This document shows positions 21,653 to 31,528 of a stretch of DNA of 64,000 bases, piece by piece. How positions within the stretch are numbered: the first letter of the stretch is position 1; every line of letters begins with the position of its first letter. Origin of the DNA: Liopterus haemorrhoidalis (Eukaryota > Arthropoda > Insecta > Coleoptera > Dytiscidae). The notes beneath the pieces were generated by a model, which saw nothing but the letters and a program-made list of their open reading frames with translations, was not told the origin of the DNA and did no database searches. The translations under genes were made by a program, and so were the position numbers. The DNA lies in NCBI GenBank assembly GCA_963971575.1, contig OZ020617.1, forward strand, positions 22,405,403-22,469,402, written 5' to 3'.

Positions 21653-22403
21653 CAGGCATGTGCAACATACGGCCCGTCGCCTCTATTTGTTCGGCCCGCG
21701 GTAACTCTTCAAAATCCCATTGAATCTGGTTCGCGAGTATATCTTTGTTTTCAGAGATCAAATGCGGTTAAACGGTTGATGTTAATGTGGAACAAGCGCC
21801 ACTTTCTCTGCAAATGGAACTACTTGAGCTACAGGAGAACTCTGATTTAAAATAAAAAATGAAGGAGATTTCACTAATTGAGTTTTATAAGAAATATTTC
21901 CTAGTTAACAAATTTCCGAAATTCACAGCTTTTGCTCAGAAGAGATAAACGCTCTTTGGAAGCACTTACTAATGTGAGTAGTTATTTTCTAGCATGAAGT
22001 TCGTTAAATCAAAAACAAAGACGCGAATAACGGCCTCGCACCTGGAAAACACGTTGTGTGTTTCTACATCGTTGTTTTCCCGAACATTAACAAACTTGTG
22101 AGCTGTACGAAGTCTCAACCGTCCCATTCAAATTAAACAAATATTTTGTTTTTATCTAACAATATTTATGCATTATAAAAGATTTTTTATTTTTTTCTTG
22201 TGTTTTTTTATGTTATGTACTTGTTATGAATTATGCATAGTTTAGAAAATTTAGAATGATTTTTTTTATAATAAAGAGAATGTCATTGAAGTAATTAAAA
22301 AAAAAGTGATGATTATAAAAAAAAATCCTTAAAATATTCTAGCCCGCGAATGTATTTCAGATCGCTATCCGGCCCTCGGTCTTTTGGAAGTTGCACATGT
22401 CTA
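21653..22403 (+). mobile_element. Internally deleted hAT element
   Basis: Inverted ends CAGGCATGTGCAACAT and TAGACATGTGCAACTT flank 751 bases. Flanking 8-mers TGATAGAG and ACGTAGAG share TAGAG, compatible with an aged 8-bp duplication. GGCCCG/CGGGCC subterminal motifs are present on both sides. A transposase C-terminal remnant lies inside. Confidence 0.75.
21788..22078 (+). pseudogene. hAT transposase C-terminal remnant (GTF2IRD2/EPM2AIP1-like)
   Basis: One frame reads VEQAPLSLQMELLELQENSD, then SLIEFYKKYFLVNKFPKF, TAFAQKR, TLFGSTY, CE, LFSSMKFVKSKTKTRITASH and LENTLCVST. This is the hAT dimerisation region (LQ.EL.ELQ...FY....FP.....A.....FGSTY.CE.LFS.MK..K...R..L....LE). Four in-frame stops break it. 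It lies within the inverted ends of the element. Confidence 0.85.
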
Positions 22404-23629
22404 ACGTAGAGTGTTGTTTATGCAATACATAATTTTGCTATGTTACCAGTTTGATTATGAAGGTTAGGCAGAATATAAATAATAACATTAACAAATTATG
22501 TGTGGTATAAATAGGAATCAAAATTTATTGTAAGGGACTCGGTTCCTGGTTGTGGTCTGGTGTAAATTTAATGCATATCAAGAGCTGAGTCCTGTCGATC
22601 AAATACGTTTTTATATTTTATTTTTCATATTCATTCTGTTTTAAATTATTTTTCATTCGATAATTACGCAATTAATTTATAACTTTAAATTTTGTTTTTC
22701 ATTTATTGATTTTTTTTTTTTCTTTTTGTGCAAGAAATTTACTATGTTACAATGTTCCCACTTATTCGACTTTAAAATTCCCATCAACAGAGAAGCAGGT
22801 AAATTCAGTTCTTTTTATTATCCTAGTCTTAAACTAAACTAGTGATGGCAGCCTTCCCCCTTGTTTTTACTGTTTGTTAACCCCCCCCCCTGACTTTAAA
22901 TTTTTGGTGGCCAGCGGTTGGATTTTTAATTAAGAGATCTTTTAGTAGTTTTTGCTTGCTACAGAATTAAAAATATCCTATTATTTCGATGTAAAGATTG
23001 CTACTAATTTTATTTCATATTGTCAGTTTTATTCAAAAACTTGTAAGAACACTAATTTTAGAACCATAAGAAGCCCCCCATTCACCAGCTGGTTGCTATG
23101 ATTCTTAGGAAGAAGTTATGGGTTGTTGAATTAAAGTCTAACTAACCTACTTTAATTACGATACGGGTGTTAATTAAACATTATTTAGAGTAGACTTACA
23201 AATTAACGATGACAGCTAAATCCAAATGAGACACACATTCACAAGCACTAAGCACTTGACAGACCCTTAACACTAACACAAATTTGCCAGCATTGTTTAA
23301 AACCATTTGTTTCTCACATGTTGCCACATGTTTATTTCTGAAACAATACCAAAATTACCTGCCTTCCTCCCTTAATTCAGGGTGAGTTACAATATAAAGG
23401 TTTTTGTGTATTATCGAAGCTGTAAGCTGTAATATTAAAGCTCCACTAAGCAAAATGAATAAATTAGGAATTGATATAACTGAAATTTAGAACTAAATTT
23501 TAAACTGATCTGAAAATGGATGGTATTTATATTTTAACAATGTTGCATTTATCCTGAGTGTTATTATTTATTCAAGTTGCATTTATCTTGGGTGTTATTA
23601 ATCATAAATATAATTGCAATATATGTATG

Positions 23630-23630
<1 letters not shown>
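22404..23630. other. Mostly non-coding; possible hAT MITE at 22842-23104
   Basis: CTAGTGATGGCAGCC (22842) and the inverse of GGTTGCTATGATTC (23104) could be diverged inverted ends of the YAGTGATGGCAACC type. C-rich runs (22881-22892, 23076-23082) lie just inside. The duplication is not clear. No coding sequence was found elsewhere in this interval. Confidence 0.35.

Positions 23631-23703
<73 letters not shown>
23631..23703. repeat. (AT)n microsatellite
   Basis: About 36 uninterrupted TA dinucleotides, followed by TGTGTG. Confidence 0.98.
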
Positions 23704-23709
<6 letters not shown>

Positions 23710-23912
23710 ATATATTATTATATGAGCGATTATGACAGCCATTATTCACGAAGATGACGTTTGAGCCCACGAGCCGCAGGCGAGTGGCGCAACTCATCCG
23801 AGTGGATTATCCCGAAAAAGATGGCTAATACCGTCCCATTTTCAATTTTTTTCAGGATATGACATTACATTGACACTGAATCAGAAATAGCAGCGCAGTT
23901 AAATCTGGGGAG

Positions 23913-24239
23913 AGAGTGAAAGAAGTTAGTCTACCAACCCTGAACCGAAGACTGAAAGAAGGAGAAATTCAAGGCAAGGTAACTGTAAGGAAACCTTTGT
24001 TACAAGCTGCCAATATGCATAAAAGGTTGCAAAGAGCCTAAGAACATGAAATGAGACACTTGAAACTGGAAGACACCAAACATAAAGTTTTAGGTTCCCA
24101 CCGAGGAGTTTTCATCCGCAGATCAGCAGTGAAGAGGATAATCTGACCAATGTTTGATGCCTTCTGTGAAACATGGTGGTTGTATTATGATAGTGTAGGG
24201 CTGTTTAAGCAGCGATGCAGTTGGTAATAGAGCCCCGTG
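23913..24239 (+). pseudogene. Tc1-type transposase, 5' part (split by a MITE)
   Basis: KEVSLPTLNRRLKEGEIQ, GKVTVRKPLLQAANMHKRLQ then KHKVLGSHRGVFIRRSAV follow Tc1 family order: second helix-turn-helix, linker, beta strand after the first catalytic Asp. The W..V.W.DESKFE segment containing that Asp is deleted. After a shift, LMPSVKHGG.IMIV, a stop, GCLSSDAVGN matches the KHGGGSVMVWGC block. The gene resumes at 24742 beyond an inserted MITE. Confidence 0.8.
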
Positions 24240-24741
24240 TCAGTGAAGTTGGCCCAACTATCAAAAATAGTTTTTCAAAGATTTTAAATTTATATTAGAA
24301 GGGATATTTATGGGCATCAATTCAGTTATATAATGATACAAAATAAATTAAATCTAAAAAAAAGAAACACAGATATGTCGTTAGTACTATAGAAAATGAA
24401 CAGAGAGAAATAGTTTCTTCTCTTCTTATATACATTTTTGCTGTTAAGTAAAGGATACATGAGATATTTCAATATTATAAGTAACAACCCCCTTACCCTA
24501 AATAATATCTTTGTAAAAACTGCTTTGAAGAGAAAACAAAAAATTTTCCTTATATATACTTTTGGTGTAAATAAGTGTGATATTTCAATATTTAATACAA
24601 TATTTTAGAAAATATTTTAGTGAAATACTTTTAACAAAGTACTTTTATAAAATAATAACCCTTTATCTTAAATTATATTTACTTTATTTTAACATAAATT
24701 CACAATTTTTTTGATTTAAAGAGTTGTACCAACTTCACTGA
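24240..24741 (-). mobile_element. 502-bp MITE inserted in the Tc1 gene
   Basis: Inverted ends TCAGTGAAGTTGG and CCAACTTCACTGA flank the element; matches continue to CAACT. Its interior contains, reverse-complemented, the 120-145 bp unit found in tandem at 4570-5097 (TTTACTTAACAGCAAAA, TATATAAG). Flanks GAGCCCCGTG and GAGCTCGTAC suggest a decayed 8-10 bp duplication, so a hAT- or Mutator-like mobiliser rather than Tc1 is possible. Confidence 0.75.
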
Positions 24742-24850
24742 GGAGCTCGTACATAGAATTGGAGGCAAAAACAAGAAAGAGCAATATCGGTGTATCTTGT
24801 TAAATCAAATGTTGCCATCTGGACCCGATATTCTTGGGCAAGGCTTATTT
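24742..24850 (+). pseudogene. Tc1-type transposase, continuation after the MITE
   Basis: ELVHRIGGKNKKEQYRCILL then NQMLPSGPDILGQGLF continues the Tc1 sequence exactly where the left part stops. In the family this stretch runs VGDLV.IEG.M....Y..IL...LPS. The QQDNDPKH block with the second catalytic Asp is not seen, so the gene is 3'-truncated as well. Confidence 0.75.
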
Positions 24851-24939
24851 TTATTTACATCCATAAATATACTTTAAATATTACTCATTAAAAGTTTAAT
24901 TGTTTAATTGTAGTTTCCTAATCTAATAAATATTAATTT

Positions 24940-24963
24940 TTTACCGGCCGCCAACATGTATAA
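24940..24963 (+). repeat. Outer edge of modular repeat, copy 1
   Basis: ACCGGCCGCCAACATGTATAA corresponds to the CCGACCGTCACATATATAA that precedes GGGAGGTATTGTG in copy 2 (44170-44192). It is separated from its continuation at 25986 by the inserted Harbinger element. Confidence 0.6.
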
Positions 24964-25278
24964 AGGCTCATTTACATTTAAATACAAGTATGAGGACTTG
25001 TATGAGTTACAGGTATGAGCTCATACAAGTATGATCATACAAATCAAAATACACATGTCAATATACAAGTCTAAAATCATGTCATTTTTGTGCTCTGTTT
25101 ACATTTGCATACACGCATACATTCGCAAAAAATGTCTATTGATGACGAGAAGAGTTTTTTGTATTGAAGTACATGTGCATTTCTTCTGTCAAAATCACGA
25201 AAAAGAAAGCGTAGCTGGTGGCAGCGATATTTTTTATCTCGACGAGAAACCCATGGGGCCTACTGAATGTTGATTAAT

Positions 25279-25515
25279 GAACTGACTCTAGAAGATGGTT
25301 CATGCTTCAGAAATTATGTGAGAATGAGTGTCACTGATTTTTGAACTCACGTTGGTGGCTCCATTAATTACTAAAAGTGATACAAGATTTCGAAAAGCTA
25401 TATCACCTGCAGATCAACTGGCTGTTACATTGCGGTTCTTAGCAACTGGCGACTCATTTGCATCACTGACGTACGCACCTAGGATTTCTACTTTAGATAG
25501 CTCTCGACTATACTG
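25279..25515 (+). pseudogene. PIF/Harbinger transposase (DDE_Tnp_4) N-terminal fragment
   Basis: ELTLEDGSCFRNYVRMSVTD leads, through a frameshift, into VAPLITKSDTRFRKAISPAD then QLAVTLRFLATGDSFASLTY. This is the well-conserved region ahead of the catalytic domain of Harbinger nucleases (FRM....F..LL..V.P.I...DT..R.AI...ERLA.TLRFLATG.S). The catalytic D-D-E segment is deleted; the frame ends near 25515. Confidence 0.85.
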
Positions 25516-25700
25516 ACTTTTATGTTGTGCCATTTTGTCTATACATCTTTAGCCATGCAACTTAACACCTCAGAAATGTTATCATAAATATCTTTTATTT
25601 TGTTAAAATCTTTCTACTCCTTCGACTTTACATCCCAGATATTACTGGCTATGATTTTCCCAATTAATAACAGAGTTTTATCCTTATTCCACAAAGACAT
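25501..25700 (-). pseudogene. Harbinger accessory MADF/Myb-like protein fragment
   Basis: Starting from an ATG at 25700, the minus strand reads MSLWNKDKTLLLIGKIIASN, IWDVKSKE, stop, KDFNKIKDIYDNISEVLSCM, stop, TKWHNIKVSIVES. The W..D.T..LI........WD..SK.Y......W..I...L......V..KW.NL pattern is the MADF/trihelix domain of the second PIF/Harbinger protein, which helps recruit the transposase to its ends. Two stops interrupt it. Confidence 0.75.
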
Positions 25701-25985
25701 ATTTAAATTGTAAAAAAAAAAAAAAACTATTGAAAATAATCAAATGTGAGATATCTTTTAAAACATAACCTAACTTTCCACCAGATTGTCAGCTCATACA
25801 AGTCAAGTATATGGAAAAGTCTGCTCATACAAGTATGAGCAGAAAGTATGAGCAAATGTCAATGGATTTGTCAAATTATACAAATTGTATGAGCTCATGT
25901 ATGAGGTGATGTATCGCGACAAGTCAATTTGACTTGTATCTCATACAAGTCCTCATACTTGTATCTAAATGTAAATGAGCCTTTA

Positions 25986-26553
25986 GGGAGGTATTGTGAT
26001 CATACCGATTTTGATATTTCGAGATTTCGATGGATCTCCACGAATTGAGATCCCTACGTTTTGACTATTTTTAGCATGATGTCTGCCGGTCTGTCTGTCT
26101 GTCAATCTGTTCATCTGTCTGTCTGTCTGTCTGTGTACACGTGCAGAGCAAATTCGGCTGAAAGTATTCTAATGAAACTTCATATTTAAGCTTTTGACAT
26201 TAATGGCACGAGTTGATCAACTTTTGGTAAAAATCTGTTAACTAGAAACGGGAGTTTACTGTCGGTTTTAAGATTTTTACGAAAAAAAACAAAATTTAAC
26301 ATTAGTTGCTATAAAAGCAATAATTAACAACTTTTATTTGCGACATTTTTTGATAAAACGATTTGTTTTTTTCGAAAAGTATCTATTTTTTCATACTTAT
26401 ATGTAAAGATTCCATGGTAATGATAAATAATATCTCTGTTAGAAAATATTGGGCCAAGTTAATTCTACTCTGCTGCTAGGATGTATTTTATACAAGTACT
26501 TTGTGATGGCGATCGGTCCTGTGGTGGCCACAGCTGTTTTTTTTTTTTTTTTA
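25986..26553 (+). repeat. Modular repeat, copy 1
   Basis: It begins GGGAGGTATTGTGATCATAC, then TTTCGAGATTTCGATGGATC, a (CTGT)n-rich tract, GTGTACACGTGCAGAGCAAA, TTCGGCT, a unique 300-base part, TTTTATACAAGTACTTTGTG ATGGC, CCTGTGGTGGCCAC and a poly(T) tract. It aligns from end to end with 44193-44773. No coding frame was found. Confidence 0.85.
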
Positions 26554-26759
26554 TGGGAAAATACTTTGGAGCGGTAGTGTAGATGTTAAATAAGTGCAAT
26601 TCGCTAAGCTCCGTTCGGGTAGTTTATGGTGTTATTTTGACCACATATCAATAACTTTAACAGCGCTGTAAAATTTCAAGATCAGGTGATGTTCTATCTT
26701 ATAGCATGTATCATTGTCAGACCTTGATTTTTTATCCAGTAGATGCAATTTATTTTTGA

Positions 26760-26895
26760 AAATTTACAGAATTTGACGATTATACAATTTTGGACATCAT
26801 AAATATCAATGCCATAACCGGGATTTGAACCAGAACCGCCATGATCTAGATCTAGTGGATCGCTACACTAACTACTATGCCACGGTGACCGGCGA
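26760..26895 (-). mobile_element. tRNA-derived SINE (minus strand)
   Basis: On the minus strand the A box TGGCATAGTAG (26882-26872) and B box GGTTCAAATCC (26831-26821) match Pol III promoter consensus closely. The head GGTCACCGTGGCATAGTAGT and the post-head TATGGCATTGATATTT resemble the SINE at 59358, so the two are probably one family. Confidence 0.7.
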
Positions 26896-26959
26896 CTTTG
26901 AAAGTTAACAGAGTTGTTAATATGAACAAGTTGTGTTTAGAATAACACCATTAGAACGG

Positions 26960-27215
26960 TTTATGTTTTCTCTGGACTGTTACCTAGTCTGATAGGTATG
27001 TCGCAAGCCACTTGTTTTGGTACAAGTGATAAGTAGGTGTTTTGCTATTGTGTTTTGGTGACACGTTGTACAAACCTTCGCCTCGGTTTTTGCGATATTT
27101 TAGTGTGTCCTATTCTAAGTTTTGTTAGAAGTGTCTGCTCTCGACGTTTTCTGTGTTTATCCCAGACAGCGATCTGGTTTTAAAGCTCTTAGTTTTTTAA
27201 TAGCGTTTCACTTTT
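26960..27215 (-). pseudogene. LINE C-terminal fragment with Cys/His motif (R1/I/Jockey-like)
   Basis: On the minus strand, KLRALKPDRCL is followed by REQTLLTKLRIGHTKIS, typical of the region after RNase H. Then, in an adjacent frame, CTTCHQNTIAKHLLITC (27072-27020) shows the C-x2-C ... KH-x4-C pattern of the TVKHILxxC motif. The TG-rich look of the plus strand here is explained by this reading. Frames are broken and the rest of the element is unrecognisable. Confidence 0.6.
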
Positions 27216-28009
27216 TGTTTTTTACACACACACAGTTTTTGTCTAAATTCTATTTCTACTTCTAGAGCAGGTGTTCAGATAATCGACGTCCAACGCATTT
27301 TTTAACGCACGGCCTATCTTAAATATCTATGTGGTCTGGGATCCTGTTGATAGATATGGGATTGTGCTGTATTTGAATGTAATGTATTAAGATATGTGTG
27401 CGTTGTTGTGCTGAGTGTTTTTGTCCAGTATTTCCTGGATGCAGTCATAGAACCCGTGCATATTGTGTGTTGGTTTAATGCAGTATTTAGATATTGTCTG
27501 AGGCTACATGACTGTTCGCAATATCCGCTGTAGTTACAGATGTTGTATTCTCAACAATGCGGGTAATAATATGTTCTTTGCATTTACAGACAATTATTTT
27601 GAAATGTTTCAGTAGTATGTGAAATATTTTATACAACTAAATATTTAATGGCAGCAATTTTTTCTGATCAACATCACATTCAGATTGTCACAATAAAAAA
27701 AAATCACTATGTTACATAAATTGTTTTAAATGATTTTGGATTAATACAGTTTAAAATAAATCTTCATCGGGGACAAAACATCTTGACCGTTGCAACCGCA
27801 GGCCCGCTCAGCTTTCCCCGCAGTTTCAGGGGATTCGCATATATAGATAATTCTCCTGAATAATTCACTTCAATATGGATTGGTATGCTTATCGTTAATA
27901 AGCCACTGAAAAGGTTCATTTTATAGTAAAAATGCGCATTAAACCAGAATAAACAATGTAAAAACATTATTATGGGCCTATATTATTTCTCGTTTATAAT
28001 TTCAAGTAT
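27216..28009. other. Non-coding stretch
   Basis: No coding similarity was found. A 27-base match at 27786-27812 (CCGTTGCAACCGCAGGCCCG) recurs at 32175-32200. Confidence 0.4.
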
Positions 28010-28011
28010 AA

Positions 28012-28905
28012 CCTCTAGCTACCAGATGTATGCAGACGATCTAAAAATATGCAACGGTTGTGGCAACTAGTCGCTCTTACAACATGACCTCAATGCAGTT
28101 GATAAGTGGTGTGACAATTGGTTGCTCCCTCTGAATACATCCAAATGTTGCGTATTACATCTTGGCCGGAATAATCCAAACACAAGTTATTACCTCTGCT
28201 ACATCGCTCTTAAACATGTTGAATCTTCGGTTGACCTGGGCATTACCATCACACCCACCGTAGAATGGTCTACACGCGTCATCAACGTCGTTAGAAGAGC
28301 ATATAAATCCCTCTAGATTATTAAGAAATCGTTTCCTCACCTAACCCCATGCTTATTTCGTAAAATGTACCTGTCCTATGTCCGCCCATTCCTGGCGTTT
28401 GCTTGCGTAGTCTGGTCCCCGTACCTTCAACGCGACATCCTGTTACTGGAAAGAGTCCACAGACCACCGTCTTCCAAGATGTCTCAGAACTCTGTCATAC
28501 GAAGAGCGGCTTGAGAGGCTAAATCTGCCCTCTTTTACAGCCCACAGAGCTCAAGGTGACCCTAGTTAACTGAAAAGTTTTCTGCGGACATGTCGCCTCT
28601 GTACACCATCAACGCCGACCAACGCCTTAGAGGCAACTCTCTGAAGCTCCGCCACGACAAGTACGGAAAGCAACTGCGACAAAATTTCTTGACTAATGAG
28701 ACAGAGAGCGCCGTGTCAGCACCGTCCATCAACTCCTTCAAAGCTCGAATAGCCCCTATTTTGAACTTATAAAACTATCTATTTTATATATTAATTTAAA
28801 TATGTACTATTGTATCTTTTATTGCATTTTTAGTTTTGAGCTTAACCAGCATTTTAGCTTCTGCTCTTTACATTGTAATAATAATAATTATTATTATTAT
28901 GTCCT
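28012..28905 (+). mobile_element. CR1/Jockey-like LINE 3' fragment with (TAA/ATT)n tail
   Basis: A partial RT and C-terminal region is followed by about 110 bases of 3' UTR and a tail TAATAATAATAATTATTATT (28877-28900). The frame changes twice and at least three stops are present. The 5' truncation falls just before the YADD box. Confidence 0.8.
28022..28771 (+). pseudogene. LINE reverse transcriptase C-terminal half
   Basis: MYADDLKICN (catalytic YADD at about 28027) is followed by a TAG. Then come DLNAVDKWCDNWLLPLNTSK C, VESSVDLGITITP, FPHLTPCLFRKMYLSYVRPF, LAFACVVWSPYL and LLERVHR. After a shift, TLSYEERLERLNLPSFTAHR AQGD follows. After another, RLRGNSLKLRHDKYGKQLRQ NFL and VSAPSINSFKARI, ending at TAA 28769-28771. 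This motif order is the normal RT palm-to-C-terminus of CR1/Jockey-type ORF2. Confidence 0.9.
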
Positions 28906-30488
28906 CCACTCTTTTGCGCCATGCTTGGCATAGATTCATATAGTAAATCGGTGCTTCTCAATCCAAAAACCGTAAACCGGCAATATATCCAATTTTAGTA
29001 CATTGACTGGTGAAAATACATTTTGGAAATACTTAAAATTTTATCTCTATTAATATATAAATTAGTTCGTTTGTGTGTATGTGTGTATGTTCCATCAAAT
29101 CTAAAGAAAAAGGGCATTAATTATTTTAAAAAAATACACAAGTTCATAGCATCGTTTATGATAGAATAGGCCTATTTTAATGATTCTCAGGGTCCTTGAT
29201 TATTTTTTTTAAATAATTAAAATCAAACATTTTTCAAATCATATGTTATTATTTCCTTAAAAACATTAATGCTTAAATCTCTGTAACTATTGATCTTAGG
29301 AAAGTCTGGTTTACACCAGCGTGTTCCAAAAATCTTTCCGCGGATTTAGGTCTCATTTTTATGCCTTAAAACTTCATTATGTTGATAAACAAATTAAAAT
29401 CTATAGTAATATATAAATTAGTTCGTTCGAAAAATTATATGCAAAAAATCCCTAAAATGATTAATGCTATGAACTGTGTACCTAATTATTATAGCAGCCG
29501 TTGATACGTAAGGGAAGTAGGCGCCAGAAGGGAAAGGTAAAGGGAGAAACAGACCGGGCACGTCAGCGAGTATATTGTAAAAAAACTAAAATTTACGTTA
29601 AGAAATAAATCAGTGTCTAAACAAAAATTTATAATTTTATATATAAGTTCAGTAGAAATTGAATCTGTACAAAAGTTAATACCTATATAATTAAAAGTTT
29701 TGCTGAAATTAATTATCATTTATTTAGAAGTTTATTTTTCTACGACTCTACGTAAGTGTGCTGTGAATTTTGTTTTCAGGGGAAATATGCCGTGAGAATA
29801 GAAATACAGAAATAATTGCCTAGGCAGTAAAAGTGGTTTCTCTGGGAATAACACTTATCGGATAAATTTGAAATATGATATTTTTCGAAATCGATTGACA
29901 TAAAAGGTGCATTTTACGGACATTTTACACGCAGTAAAAGTGTTTTTATGAAAATATCACTTATTCGAAAGAATTTGAAATATTGGCATTTATTTGAAAC
30001 ATATGCGTTTATTACAATTTTTAATTTAATATTACTATTTCTTGCTGTACCCATAATTTCTGGTGAATTATGAACATCTTCGTCACTATCCAACACAAAA
30101 TTAATTGCAGCCATTGACAACAATAACCTATAAACTTGTGAAATTTATATGACAAACAACTACATAAGAATTGCATAGCAACCTACAACTACCATATAAA
30201 ATATTAAAAACAATTACAAAATTAATATAATTTTAGATATTTAGAGAAAACATGTTAAACACGGTGGAAACGCAGTCTTACTGCCTTGGCTGGTTTCAAA
30301 GGCAAGGGGAGGGCTTCGCCTCTGCTATGGTTCCACCAGCCGTGACAGTAAAACTGCAACTTTTCTGCCTAGTTAAACAAAAAATTATTAAAAAATATTT
30401 TTTCGCACGTGAACTTTGAAATTGCCTCATTTTAATATTGTTAGTTGACATGTTATTAAATTAATTCTGCAAACTATTTTCAGAATTA
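28906..30488. other. Non-coding stretch
   Basis: A direct repeat TAATATATAAATTAGTTCGTT occurs at about 29050 and 29406, with inverse GTTCATAGCAT/ATGCTATGAAC at 29152 and 29464. These may be the ends of an unclassified 0.4-kb repeat. No coding feature was recognised. Confidence 0.4.
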
Positions 30489-30745
30489 GGCCAATGAAGT
30501 GGCCGAGCTCGTTAAATCGTGCAGTTTAGACTGGTGAAAACAGTCTAGATTGTAAGGTTGGTTGTTCGATTCTCCTCCGTTGGTGATATTATTCGGGCGA
30601 GAATAATATCACTCCCATTTCACAATCATTCACCCCTCATCCAGGTGTAGGAGCTCGCCCCCTGGCATCGGCGATTAGCCTCGTTGCAGAAATAGGCCGA
30701 TGTAAAATAAATCAAAATATAAATATATATATATATATATTCATT
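30489..30745 (+). mobile_element. tRNA-derived SINE with internal hairpin
   Basis: The A box GTGGCCGAGCTCG (about 30499-30511) is of the tRNA-Leu/Ser type, and GTTGTTCGATTCTCC (about 30560-30575) is a decayed B box. CCAATG at the start pairs with CGTTGG after the B box, like an acceptor stem. The body contains a perfect 12-base hairpin GTGATATTATTC/GAATAATATCAC. An (AT)n tail follows. Confidence 0.7.
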
Positions 30746-31129
30746 GCCACTAATGTGCGCCATTAATATTTATTCCCGTACAGTCTGAAAACCTGCACAG
30801 GTTATACGAGAATTTTTATTCCCATACCGGCTGTGCGCGCATTTAAGACTGTCAACAATATTTACATTTTATTTTCTTGATTATAATGTTTCAGTTATTG
30901 TAAAATGGTAATTCTAGGAAAAGCATAGTGTACAACAAGACCAGAATGCATAATCCGCGCTTGTTGCACAATGTACTATTCTTTTATTTATTTAATCACA
31001 CGATACAATTGAACCGGACGCTCCACTGTCGGTGAATAAAGTTACCTAATCGGGGTCGGACCAAGCAAACATAAAAATTTATAATCTTATATACATGTTC
31101 TACTAACTAGTAATTTGTTATGAAATTTA
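30746..31129. other. Non-coding stretch
   Basis: No recognised feature. The sequence is AT-rich with short GC patches. Confidence 0.4.
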
Positions 31130-31465
31130 GTATGTGCGGGGAGGAGGAGGAAGATATAGACACCTCGCGAAGAGGTATAGAGAGATGACAGTATGGTCGG
31201 GGAGCACATTAGACCTGTTGCACGAAGATGGAAGGGGGGAGAGGTGGGCGAGAGAATTAGAGGCAAGAAGGATGGAGATTGGGGAAGGATAACAGGAAGG
31301 AGAAACGGAAAGAAGAAAGAAAAGGGAAAAAATATTGTAAAATGTAAATTGTATTGGTTGTTATTGTTATGTATTTTTGGATTGATTGTTTTATTTTTTA
31401 TTTTATTTTTATTTTTTTGTAAATGTTAACACCCGCAAGGCCGCAAGGCCTAGGGGAATAAAGAA
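31130..31465 (+). mobile_element. Probable LINE 3' end
   Basis: Purine-rich GGGGAGGAGGAGGAAG sequence degenerates into T-rich sequence. It then gives AACACCCGCAAGGCCGCAAG GCC and AATAAAGAATATATATA, a layout seen at the 3' ends of R1/Jockey-like elements, where a poly(A)-signal-like AATAAA precedes a simple tail. The 78-codon frame at 31193-31429 is low-complexity and not credited. Confidence 0.45.
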
Positions 31466-31502
31466 TATATATACTAACCGTAAATTTCTTTGAAATAGGA
31501 CC

Positions 31503-31520
31503 GGCGGTTGAAAAACAGTG
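31503..31520. mobile_element. Right end of another hAT-type MITE
   Basis: GGCGGTTGAAAAACAGTG directly precedes TTCTAATC, which is also the left duplication of the next element. It resembles the inverse of CACTGTTTTTCAACC termini. Its left part was not found. Confidence 0.35.
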
Positions 31521-31528
31521 TTCTAATC

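Larger units (their letters stand above)
24964..25982. mobile_element. Internally deleted PIF/Harbinger element
   Basis: Inverted ends AGGCTCATTTACATTTA match for more than 40 bases with one change, and repeated CATACAAGT/ACTTGTATG motifs fill the subterminal regions. Flanks TAA (24961-24963) and TTA (25983-25985) fit the 3-bp TWA target of PIF/Harbinger. Both family genes remain as fragments, facing each other: transposase on plus, Myb/MADF-like protein on minus. It inserted into the modular repeat. Confidence 0.85.

Noticed and set aside
31193..31429. 78-codon frame with a hydrophobic tail as a membrane protein
   Set aside because: The hydrophobic end comes from a T-rich LINE 3' end; the basic start comes from purine-rich sequence.
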